A DNA stretch of 5,130 nt, taken from the NCBI GenBank assembly GCA_964362645.1, contig CAYIFC010000045.1, forward strand, positions 1 through 5,130, read 5' to 3'. Each line of letters begins with the position of its first letter. The first letter of the stretch is position 1. Origin of the DNA: CAYIFC01 sp964362645. GTDB taxonomy: Bacteria > Patescibacteriota > Minisyncoccia > Phycocordibacterales > JACOZG01. Below, piece after piece: positions 1-4,914 of this stretch. The position numbers and the translations under genes are program-made. The notes under the pieces were generated by a model. That model was not told where the DNA came from and did not search any database. It saw only the letters and a program-made list of their open reading frames with translations.

Positions 1-515
1 ATAAGGTCGCGCGCTTGCTCGAGCTCCCCTACCCCGGCGGACCAGAGATTGAGAAACTTGCCGCAACCACTATCAATACGCTCGAAACTCCCCTGCCTCG
101 ACCAATGATCCATGACAAATCACTCGACTTTTCTTTCTCCGGTTTAAAAACAGCTGTGCTTTATAAACTCAAGAATGAAGCCACCACAAACAAAGCGGCA
201 CTGGCTAAAGACTTTCAGCAAGCAGTCATTGATGTGTTAATCAAAAAAACTCACAAAGCGATCAAGCAACACCAACCGCAAACTTTAATTGTTGCCGGCG
301 GCGTCTCGGCCAATCGCGAGATCAAACGACAATTCGAAAACTATTTTAAAGAGCATGAGCCAAACCTAAAACTCCTTTGGCCGGGACTCGCGCTCTCGCT
401 CGACAACGCTACCATGATCGGCGTCGCCGGGGCCTTACGACTGGCGGCATATGGCGCTGACGAATTCCCCTCCGATGCACCGCTTGCGGCCAAGGGCAAT
501 TTAGCCTTTAATTAA
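1..515 (+). CDS. tsaD: TsaD, tRNA N6-threonylcarbamoyladenosine transferase (5' truncated)
   Basis: This is the C-terminal half (170 residues) of TsaD, cut by the window edge; the frame is set by the codon starting at base 3. TsaD, with TsaB and TsaE, transfers the threonylcarbamoyl group to A37 of ANN-decoding tRNAs in the cytoplasm. Visible family motifs, numbered within the fragment, are PYPGGP at 9-14, SFSGLKTA near 44-51, AGGVSAN at 98-104 (nucleotide-binding part of the ASKHA fold) and LSLDNATMIG at 131-140, whose Asp134 matches the family's metal-binding aspartate. Full-length TsaD is usually about 330-350 residues, so roughly half is missing to the left; the metal-binding histidine motif would lie there. 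The gene ends in TAA only 3 bp before the valS start, which suggests co-transcription and translational coupling. The motifs leave little doubt. The archaeal/eukaryotic homologue Kae1 is less likely, given the bacterial neighbours. Confidence 0.95.
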   Translation, partial: KVARLLELPYPGGPEIEKLAATTINTLETPLPRPMIHDKSLDFSFSGLKTAVLYKLKNEATTNKAALAKDFQQAVIDVLIKKTHKAIKQHQPQTLIVAGGVSANREIKRQFENYFKEHEPNLKLLWPGLALSLDNATMIGVAGALRLAAYGADEFPSDAPLAAKGNLAFN

Positions 516-518
516 CCC

Positions 519-2705
519 GTGATACCCGAAGAATTCCTCAAACCCTATAACCCGACCGAAACAGAAGGCCGGATCTATAAAGATTGGGAAGAAGGTGGTT
601 ATTTTAAACCTCACAAGAGGGCAAACCCCGACGCTAATGGTCGGGGCAAGTTCTCGATGGTTTTGCCACCACCAAATGTAACAGGCGTGCTCCACCTTGG
701 CCATGCCGCGATGGTAACGATTGAGGATGTTATGGCTCGTTACGCGCGCTTGCGAGGGCAGGAGACACTCTGGCTCCCCGGCACCGATCACGCTGCCATC
801 GCTACCCAAAGCAAGGTTGAAGAAATAATCTATAAAGCCGAGGGTAAAACTAGGCACGACTTGGGCCGCGAAGAATTTTTAACCCGAGTTAACACTTACG
901 CCCAACAAAGCCACGACACAATAGTTAAACAAATTAAAAAACTTGGTGCCTCGCTTGATTGGTCGCGCGAAGCCTTTACCCTCGATGAGCAACGTGGACG
1001 GGCCGTGCGCGAAGCCTTTACTCGTCTCTACAACGGCGGATTAATCTATCGCGGCGCGCGAATTGTTAATTGGGATCCCAAGATGGCAACCACGGTCTCT
1101 GATGATGAAGTCGATTGGAAAGAAGAAAAAGCTCCCTTCTACTACCTCAAGTACGGACCATTTACGATCGGAACAGCCCGACCAGAAACTAAGTTTGGCG
1201 ATAAGCACGTGGTAATGCACCCGGCCGATCCGCGCTATGCCAACTACCAGCACGGGCAGAAGATAGAGCTAGAGTGGATCAACGGTCCAGTCACGGCAAC
1301 CGTCATTAAAGACGAAGCCGTTGATATCGCCTTCGGTACCGGCGTTATGACGATTACGCCGGCGCATGACGCCATCGACTTCGACATTGCCGAGCGCCAC
1401 AAGCTTGAACGAGAGCAGATCATCGACCGTAGTGGCAAACTCCTACCCATCGCTGGTGAGTTTGCTGGTCTCCATATTAAGAAAGCACGACTACTCTTAG
1501 TCGAGAAACTAAAAGAGAAGGGGTTATTAGATAAAGTTGATGAAAACTATACGCACCGCCTAGCCATCAATAGCCGCGGCGGCGGCACAATCGAGCCACA
1601 AATAATGGAGCAATGGTTTATTGACGTCAATAAACCCTTCCCCTTCCCAAGCGATAAAATTCAGGGAATAAAAAAAGGTGAGGCCGTTACTTTCAAAGAA
1701 TTAATGTATGAGGTTGTAGAGAGCGGCCAAATCAAAATCATCCCTGACCACTTTGGCAAAACCTATTTCCATTGGATCGATAACCTCCGCGACTGGTGCA
1801 TTAGCCGGCAGATTTGGTATGGTCACCGGATTCCAGTTTGGTACCGTTCGACTGACGCTCACGGCAAGTCGGACGGTAAGTCGAGCGAAGTCGAGACTTA
1901 TGTTGGAACTACAGCTCCGGCCGGCGAAGGTTGGGAGCAGGATCCCGATACGCTCGACACGTGGTTCTCTTCTGGTCTCTGGACATTCTCCACACTTGGC
2001 TGGCCGGACCATACGCCTGACCTCGAACGTTTCCACCCTACTGATATACTCGAAACCGGTTACGACATTATCTTTTTCTGGGTCGCACGAATGATTCTAT
2101 TTACTGGCTACCTTCTTGGTGATGTGCCGTTCAAAACTATTTATCTTCACGGCTTGGTACGCGATAAAGATGGGCAAAAAATGAGTAAATCGAAAGGCAA
2201 TGCCTTAAATCCACTAACACTCATTGAGAAATACGGCACCGACGCACTGCGCTTAGCGCTCATTATCGGCACCAGCCCCGGCACTGATCAAAAAATCTCG
2301 GAAGATAAAATTCGTGGCTATAAGCACTTCGCCAACAAGCTCTGGAATATTGCGCGCTTCGTTGCTACTAGTATTGATGATAAAAAACACGAACAAACCC
2401 CAACACCGCAAGATCAAGAAGCGATAGATGAATTTTCTAAACTAAAAACTGAAGTAACGTCAGACATGGATAACTATCGCTTCTATCTCGCTGGCGAGAA
2501 ACTCTACCACTACACCTGGCACACCTTCGCCGATAAACTAATTGAGCAAAATAAAAAGGGCTTAAATACCGGAGCGACGCTAAATAAAATATTTACCGAA
2601 TTATTAATTCTCCTCCACCCTTTCACCCCTTTTGTGACCGAAGAAATTTGGCGTTTATTAGGTTCCCACACCTCACTCATTGCCGGCGAGTGGCCAAAAG
2701 ATTAA
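519..2705 (+). CDS. valS: Valyl-tRNA synthetase, short form lacking the C-terminal arm
   Basis: This class I aminoacyl-tRNA synthetase charges tRNA-Val with valine in the cytoplasm. The 728-residue product shows the HIGH-type motif as HLGH (59-62) behind PPPNVTG (50-56), and KMSKS at 554-558. The CP1 editing domain, which hydrolyses Thr-tRNA-Val, carries TARPET at 219-224 and GTGVMTITPAHD at 273-284. The catalytic core resumes with EPQIMEQWF (359-367), DWCISRQIWYGHRIPVW (425-441) and LDTWFSSGLW (479-488). The helical anticodon-binding domain follows and ends with LHPFTPFVTEEIW (699-711). Only 17 residues come after that, whereas family members of about 860-950 residues continue with a further domain and a tRNA-binding coiled coil. 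The GTG start is chosen because the N-terminus (IPEEFLKPYNPTETE) fits the family; it lies 3 bp after the tsaD stop with no good Shine-Dalgarno site, so reinitiation is likely. A small AAGTCG triplication (1866-1893) encodes a Lys/Ser-rich loop near residues 450-456. Confidence 0.97.
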   Translation: MIPEEFLKPYNPTETEGRIYKDWEEGGYFKPHKRANPDANGRGKFSMVLPPPNVTGVLHLGHAAMVTIEDVMARYARLRGQETLWLPGTDHAAIATQSKVEEIIYKAEGKTRHDLGREEFLTRVNTYAQQSHDTIVKQIKKLGASLDWSREAFTLDEQRGRAVREAFTRLYNGGLIYRGARIVNWDPKMATTVSDDEVDWKEEKAPFYYLKYGPFTIGTARPETKFGDKHVVMHPADPRYANYQHGQKIELEWINGPVTATVIKDEAVDIAFGTGVMTITPAHDAIDFDIAERHKLEREQIIDRSGKLLPIAGEFAGLHIKKARLLLVEKLKEKGLLDKVDENYTHRLAINSRGGGTIEPQIMEQWFIDVNKPFPFPSDKIQGIKKGEAVTFKELMYEVVESGQIKIIPDHFGKTYFHWIDNLRDWCISRQIWYGHRIPVWYRSTDAHGKSDGKSSEVETYVGTTAPAGEGWEQDPDTLDTWFSSGLWTFSTLGWPDHTPDLERFHPTDILETGYDIIFFWVARMILFTGYLLGDVPFKTIYLHGLVRDKDGQKMSKSKGNALNPLTLIEKYGTDALRLALIIGTSPGTDQKISEDKIRGYKHFANKLWNIARFVATSIDDKKHEQTPTPQDQEAIDEFSKLKTEVTSDMDNYRFYLAGEKLYHYTWHTFADKLIEQNKKGLNTGATLNKIFTELLILLHPFTPFVTEEIWRLLGSHTSLIAGEWPKD

Positions 2706-2714
2706 AATTAGGGA

Positions 2715-3452
2715 GTGCCTTCGCTTGAAATTGTAGCCTTCGCTCTCGCTGGCGGTATTCTGCCGGTTTTAATCTGGCTCTTCTTTTGGCTTAAAGAAGA
2801 TCGCGAGCGTCCAGAACCTAAAAAGTTGATCGCCCGAATCTTCTTCGCCGGAGCACTCGCGGTAATCGCCGCCTACCCCCTCGAATTACTGTGGTGCAAA
2901 TTAGGCTTCCTTTCGGGTGCTTGTGTTAGGCTATCGGCTAATCCGGTCTCAATGGTAATCGGCAGCGAAAAACTTCTTCTCGTGGCCTGGGCCTTAACCG
3001 AAGAAATTTTAAAATTTCTGGCTGCTTATGTTATTGCCCTGCGCAGTCGGCACTTCGATGAGCCCGTCGACGCGATGATCTACCTCATTACGGCCGCGCT
3101 CGGCTTTGCCGCTCTCGAGAACTCACTCTTCCTCTTTAATGCTTTGAGCGAGAGCGGCTCAAGCATTACCACCTTACTCACCGGTAACTTCCGTTTCTTA
3201 GGGGCAAACGTTATTCATGTCATTTCTTCAGCTGTAATCGGCGGTATGGTTGGTTTGTCGTTTAAACTTGGACGCGGTCAGCGTGTACTATATGTTTTAA
3301 TCGGTCTCTTCACCGCTACAACCTTGCATGCCATGTTTAACTTCCTTATAATTACTACCGATAGCGGCGGAGTATTTAAAATATTTGCCATGCTCTGGTT
3401 ACTGGCAATATTAATTATTCTTCTCTTTGAGCGCGTCAAAGTTAATGTTTAA
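2715..3452 (+). CDS. PrsW-family intramembrane metalloprotease-like protein
   Basis: This is a 245-residue integral membrane protein of the PrsW family (CAAX-protease/ABC-1-like membrane glutamic or metalloproteases). In Bacillus, PrsW makes the first cut in the anti-sigma factor RsiW. The family's conserved blocks appear in order: a first hydrophobic helix (about 8-26) followed by the polar KEDRERPEP segment (27-35), TEEILKF (95-101, the EExxK motif), HFDEPVDAMIY (113-123) running into GFAALEN (130-136), His168 in a helix with GGMVG, and HAMFN with His205 and Asn209. Hydrophobic stretches suggest about seven membrane helices, the last at about 222-238, followed by a short basic cytoplasmic tail. 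The GTG start lies 9 bp after valS; the purine stretch AGGGA directly abuts it, which is too close for a normal Shine-Dalgarno site, and no better in-frame start is near. The substrate is unknown and no sigma/anti-sigma gene is in the window, so the Bacillus role should not be transferred. Confidence 0.88.
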   Translation: MPSLEIVAFALAGGILPVLIWLFFWLKEDRERPEPKKLIARIFFAGALAVIAAYPLELLWCKLGFLSGACVRLSANPVSMVIGSEKLLLVAWALTEEILKFLAAYVIALRSRHFDEPVDAMIYLITAALGFAALENSLFLFNALSESGSSITTLLTGNFRFLGANVIHVISSAVIGGMVGLSFKLGRGQRVLYVLIGLFTATTLHAMFNFLIITTDSGGVFKIFAMLWLLAILIILLFERVKVNV

Positions 3453-3921
3453 AAACAAACGATCATTTTTTGAAAGGATTACTGGTAGTGTCTCTTTCGA
3501 CGACAAAGACTTCGACGAAGTCCAAATGCCAGTGGAGCAAGAAACGTCAAACAAAGACGCAGCGTCTGATTGGCTAAAAGACAACGCCGAAGAAGGCGAG
3601 CTGGCCGTTGACCTCTTCCAAACTTCGAGCGAGATTGTGATCCGGGCCATGATTTCGGGCGTTAAACCTGAAGATTTAAATATTTCTATCACCCGCGAGA
3701 TGGTAACGATTAAAGGCCGCCGCGACGAAACCGAACGCGTGGCCGAAAGCGACTACTTTCAAAAAGAATTATACTGGGGTGCCTTCTCGCGCACACTACT
3801 CCTCCCCTCCGAAGTGGAGCCCGATGAGTGCGAAGCCACCGAAAAGCATGGCCTCCTCACCCTCCGCCTCCCCAAGATCGACAAACAGCGCGTCCAAAAA
3901 CTAAAGATTAAATCACTATAA
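3445..3921 (+). CDS. Hsp20-family small heat-shock protein
   Basis: This 158-residue protein is an ATP-independent holdase that binds unfolding proteins in the cytoplasm. A variable N-terminal arm (1-50, starting MFKNKRSFFERITGSV) precedes an alpha-crystallin domain at about 51-145. In that domain SGVKPEDLNISI (71-82) and the signature A-x4-GLLTLRLPK (A131, 136-144) are clear, and AFSRTLLLP (113-121) matches the family's FsRsi.LP block. The C-terminal tail contains LKI, which could act as the I-x-I motif that docks oligomers. I chose ATG 3445, which overlaps the prsW stop by 8 bp. A TTG at 3427 would add six residues (MSASKL), but the family-like N-terminus starts at the ATG and neither start has a clear Shine-Dalgarno site. 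Close packing points to co-transcription with prsW. Confidence 0.93.
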   Translation: MFKNKRSFFERITGSVSFDDKDFDEVQMPVEQETSNKDAASDWLKDNAEEGELAVDLFQTSSEIVIRAMISGVKPEDLNISITREMVTIKGRRDETERVAESDYFQKELYWGAFSRTLLLPSEVEPDECEATEKHGLLTLRLPKIDKQRVQKLKIKSL

Positions 3922-3948
3922 CTTCATTGTCCATTTAGTTTAATGAAG
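3922..3948. repeat. Small inverted repeat after hsp20
   Basis: The arms CTTCATT (3922-3928) and AATGAAG (3942-3948) are perfect 7-bp complements around a 13-nt spacer, starting directly after the hsp20 stop codon. The hairpin is AT-rich and is not followed by a T run on the + strand, so it is a weak terminator at best. It could be a 3'-end stabilising hairpin or chance. Confidence 0.35.
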
Positions 3949-3970
3949 GAGTTAGAAAAATTAGTTTAAT
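3935..3970. repeat. 10-bp direct repeat upstream of the GlsB-type gene
   Basis: The sequence TTAGTTTAAT occurs exactly at 3935-3944 and 3961-3970, a 26-bp period, in the 67-bp AT-rich gap between hsp20 and the GlsB-type gene. A TTAATTAA palindrome lies at 3974-3981, just before the start codon. This could be a regulatory site or chance in AT-rich DNA. I see no convincing -35/-10 pair here. Confidence 0.4.
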
Positions 3971-3988
3971 CAGTTAATTAATAAATTT

Positions 3989-4240
3989 ATGGGAATAATT
4001 CTTTGGATCATTTTTGGTGCCTTAGTTGGCTGGATCGCCTCGATGATTATGAAAACGGATGCCCAGCAAGGGGCCGGCTTAAATATCATCGTGGGGATTA
4101 TTGGTGCCGTGCTTGGTGGTTGGCTAATGAGCTTCTTTGGTAAAACTGGTGTCAGCGGTTTTAACCTCTACAGCTTTGTAGTCGCCCTAGTCGGCGCCAT
4201 TGTCCTCATCGCCATCGTCAAAGCCCTCCGCCGCGTGTAG
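3989..4240 (+). CDS. GlsB/YeaQ/YmgE-family small membrane protein
   Basis: This 83-residue, very hydrophobic protein matches the family often labelled transglycosylase-associated protein (GlsB/YeaQ/YmgE). Three membrane helices are visible at about 2-20, 31-50 and 58-79. Glycine motifs include G10-x3-G14 in the first and a Gly-rich GIIGAVLGG (36-44) in the second, typical of close helix packing. A polar loop MKTDAQQGAG (21-30) separates helices one and two, and the protein ends in the basic RRV. Family members are often stress-linked in other bacteria, but their molecular function is unknown and the enzymatic label is misleading. The ATG at 3989 is preceded by pure AT sequence; the only AAGGAG (3946-3951) is about 37 bp upstream, too far to serve it. 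A leaderless or short-leader mRNA is possible. The gene is separated by 67 bp from hsp20, and a hairpin terminator follows at 4266. Confidence 0.88.
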   Translation: MGIILWIIFGALVGWIASMIMKTDAQQGAGLNIIVGIIGAVLGGWLMSFFGKTGVSGFNLYSFVVALVGAIVLIAIVKALRRV

Positions 4241-4265
4241 TTGTTAGTAAAATTAAACAAAAAAG

Positions 4266-4303
4266 GCCGCTCGGGAATCCGTAGACTCGCGAGCGGCGTT
4301 TTG
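4266..4303. terminator. Bidirectional hairpin terminator between convergent genes
   Basis: The arms GCCGCTCG (4266-4273) and CGAGCGGC (4290-4297) form a perfect 8-bp GC-rich stem with a 16-nt loop. On the + strand it is followed by GTTTTG (4298-4303), ending the GlsB-type gene. On the minus strand the stem is followed by CTTTTTTG, complementary to the A run at 4259-4264, so it should terminate minus-strand transcription more strongly. It sits where the two gene sets converge. Confidence 0.85.
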
Positions 4304-4341
4304 TTCAGAACGAGGGGAGAGGTTCTTATCCTGATCAAAAG

Positions 4342-4374
4342 TCCCTAAAAAGGGAGATGACCAATTACCCTTTT
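4342..4374 (-). other. Two mutually exclusive hairpins in the minus-strand 3' region
   Basis: TCCCT (4342-4346) pairs with AGGGA (4351-4355) around AAAA. AAAAGGG (4348-4354) can instead pair with CCCTTTT (4368-4374) across 13 nt. The two stems share 4351-4354, so only one can form at a time. Read on the minus strand, the first is followed by CTTTTG and the second runs into TTTTT, so either could act as a minor terminator for the minus-strand gene ending at 4425. The rest of 4304-4424 shows no gene. Confidence 0.35.
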
Positions 4375-4424
4375 GGCGGTTCTCCGTGGAAAACCAACCC
4401 TGTCGTTCTATTTTCGACCCTATT

Positions 4425-4706
4425 TTATTGGAGTGCCCCTTCTGTCATTTCCGATATCATTTGGCGCGTGAACGCCAAAGCTTCATCGAACTTGACGCCC
4501 AATTTTTGGGCCGCATCTCCAATTTGACGCCGAAACTCAGGAGTGAGTTTTACCCCGTCGCGACCCATTTTGTACTTAAGATAGAGTAAGGCTAACTCCC
4601 CCATGCGTTCCTTACTCAGTGGTGTTTGAGGTTGGCGCGCTCTTAATGGTTGATCAATAATCGCCCTGAACGACGAATCGACCTTACCAACTTGTTCCTG
4701 TCCCAT
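4425..4706 (-). CDS. Small helical protein of unknown function
   Basis: I do not recognise this 93-residue protein. It has no signal peptide, membrane helix or cysteine. Three probable amphipathic helices follow a polar N-terminus: about 32-48 (KERMGELALLYLKYKM), 55-69 (PEFRRQIGDAAQKL) and 73-91 (FDEALAFTRQMISEM). The middle segments, rich in Arg/Lys and Leu, could suit a small DNA-binding or adaptor fold, but that is a guess. The gene is supported by an AAAGGA Shine-Dalgarno site 8 nt before its ATG, by a sigma-70-type promoter further upstream, and by a strong minus-strand terminator at 4266-4297. The opposite strand carries a 67-codon frame over part of it, with none of these signals and an unlikely composition. 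The gene follows a HicB-like gene on the same strand but has its own promoter, so a shared function is not implied. Confidence 0.75.
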   Translation of the reverse strand: MGQEQVGKVDSSFRAIIDQPLRARQPQTPLSKERMGELALLYLKYKMGRDGVKLTPEFRRQIGDAAQKLGVKFDEALAFTRQMISEMTEGALQ

Positions 4707-4714
4707 CTACTAGA

Positions 4715-4720
4715 TCCTTT
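4715..4720 (-). promoter_or_regulatory. Shine-Dalgarno site of the 93-residue gene
   Basis: On the minus strand AAAGGA lies 8 nt upstream of the ATG at 4706-4704. It is the only well-placed canonical ribosome binding site in the window and decides this start. Confidence 0.75.
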
Positions 4721-4734
4721 ACAAAGAACAATCT

Positions 4735-4752
4735 CTACGAAAAACCTCGTAG
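4735..4752 (-). other. Leader hairpin of the 93-residue gene
   Basis: CTACGA (4735-4740) and TCGTAG (4747-4752) are perfect complements around a 6-nt loop, within the predicted 5' leader and about 14 nt before the Shine-Dalgarno site. No T run follows on the minus strand, so it is not an intrinsic terminator. It could affect mRNA stability or be chance. Confidence 0.4.
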
Positions 4753-4762
4753 TAGGTATCAC

Positions 4763-4774
4763 CAGAAAATTCTG
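4763..4774. promoter_or_regulatory. Small dyad near the predicted transcription start
   Basis: CAGAAAATTCTG has 5-bp arms (CAGAA/TTCTG) around AA. It would lie about 5-16 bp downstream of the transcription start predicted near 4779, a usual place for a repressor site. This is short enough to be chance. Confidence 0.3.
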
Positions 4775-4785
4775 ACGACTCTTTA

Positions 4786-4814
4786 AGTGTATACTATTCT
4801 TAATAAAAAGTCAA
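4786..4814 (-). promoter_or_regulatory. Sigma-70-type promoter for the 93-residue gene
   Basis: Read on the minus strand, TTGACT (4814-4809) is a 5/6 match to the -35 consensus, and TACACT (4791-4786) a 4/6 match to the -10 consensus, with an optimal 17-bp spacer. An overlapping TATACA with a 15-bp spacer is an alternative -10. Transcription would begin near 4779 and give a leader of about 73 nt. Confidence 0.65.
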
Positions 4815-4818
4815 TAGC

Positions 4819-4835
4819 TGGACACGCCGTGTCCA
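4819..4835. promoter_or_regulatory. 17-bp perfect palindrome upstream of the promoter (putative operator)
   Basis: TGGACACGCCGTGTCCA is perfectly symmetric with 8-bp arms around one central base. It lies 4 bp upstream of the -35 box of the minus-strand promoter, centred near -48 relative to the predicted start. Its GC-rich arms stand out in AT-rich surroundings. That position suits a dimeric activator, or a repressor that reaches into the -35 region. I cannot assign it to a known regulator family, and it is not followed by a T tract, so it is not a terminator. Confidence 0.6.
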
Positions 4836-4844
4836 AATAGGGCT

Positions 4845-4862
4845 CAAAATAAGGTTATTTTG
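4845..4862. repeat. 18-bp AT-rich perfect inverted repeat
   Basis: CAAAATAAGGTTATTTTG has perfect 8-bp arms around GG. A two-base loop cannot form in RNA, so the usable RNA stem is weak, and a DNA-level site for a dimeric protein is the more natural reading. It is centred 26.5 bp from the GC-rich palindrome at 4819-4835. Confidence 0.5.
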
Positions 4863-4874
4863 TACTAAAGAAAA

Positions 4875-4910
4875 TGTGTAACATTCTAACGATCGTTAAA
4901 TATTTACACA
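4875..4910. repeat. 36-bp nested dyad after the hicB-like gene
   Basis: Outer arms TGTGTAA (4875-4881) and TTACACA (4904-4910) and the perfect 12-bp core TAACGATCGTTA (4887-4898) share exactly the same centre, 4892.5. They are separated by 5-bp flanks that mostly do not pair. The dyad begins 4 bp beyond the hicB-like stop codon on the minus strand. Transcribed from that gene, it could form a 7-bp plus 4-bp stem with a GATC loop, followed by TTTTCTTT, so it may be that gene's terminator. As DNA it looks like a two-tier binding site. Confidence 0.6.
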
Positions 4911-4914
4911 ATTA

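Noticed and set aside
501..857. Minus-strand open frame opposite the start of valS
   Set aside because: It lies wholly opposite a strongly supported valS reading frame, and its product shows no recognisable domain.
1041..2094. Further open frames of 68-113 codons inside valS on both strands
   Set aside because: They overlap catalytic and editing motifs of valS, lack ribosome sites, and read as low-quality protein rich in Ser/Arg.
3427..3444. Upstream TTG start for hsp20
   Set aside because: It would add six residues with no ribosome site, while the ATG at 3445 begins the family-like N-terminus.
3411..3692. Minus-strand open frame opposite hsp20
   Set aside because: It is antisense to a well-supported Hsp20 gene and its product is a Ser-rich shadow.
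3943..3969. Eight-codon frame (MKELEKLV) before the GlsB-type gene
   Set aside because: It is too short to support as a leader peptide and lacks any attenuator structure after it.
4241..4424. A structured RNA gene (tRNA, SRP RNA, riboswitch) in the convergent gap
   Set aside because: No cloverleaf, SRP core motif or riboswitch consensus is visible; the hairpins are explained more simply as terminators.
4386..4589. 67-codon + strand open frame opposite the 93-residue gene
   Set aside because: It has no Shine-Dalgarno site or promoter. The minus-strand frame has both, plus a downstream terminator, and a more protein-like composition.
4819..4910. Replication origin, DnaA boxes or a Xer dif site
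   Set aside because: The best matches to the DnaA box (around 4902-4910) agree at only 6 of 9 positions, and no 11-6-11 Xer-like arrangement is evident.
4720..4914. CRISPR array
   Set aside because: The repeats are inverted, differ from each other, and do not recur at regular spacing.
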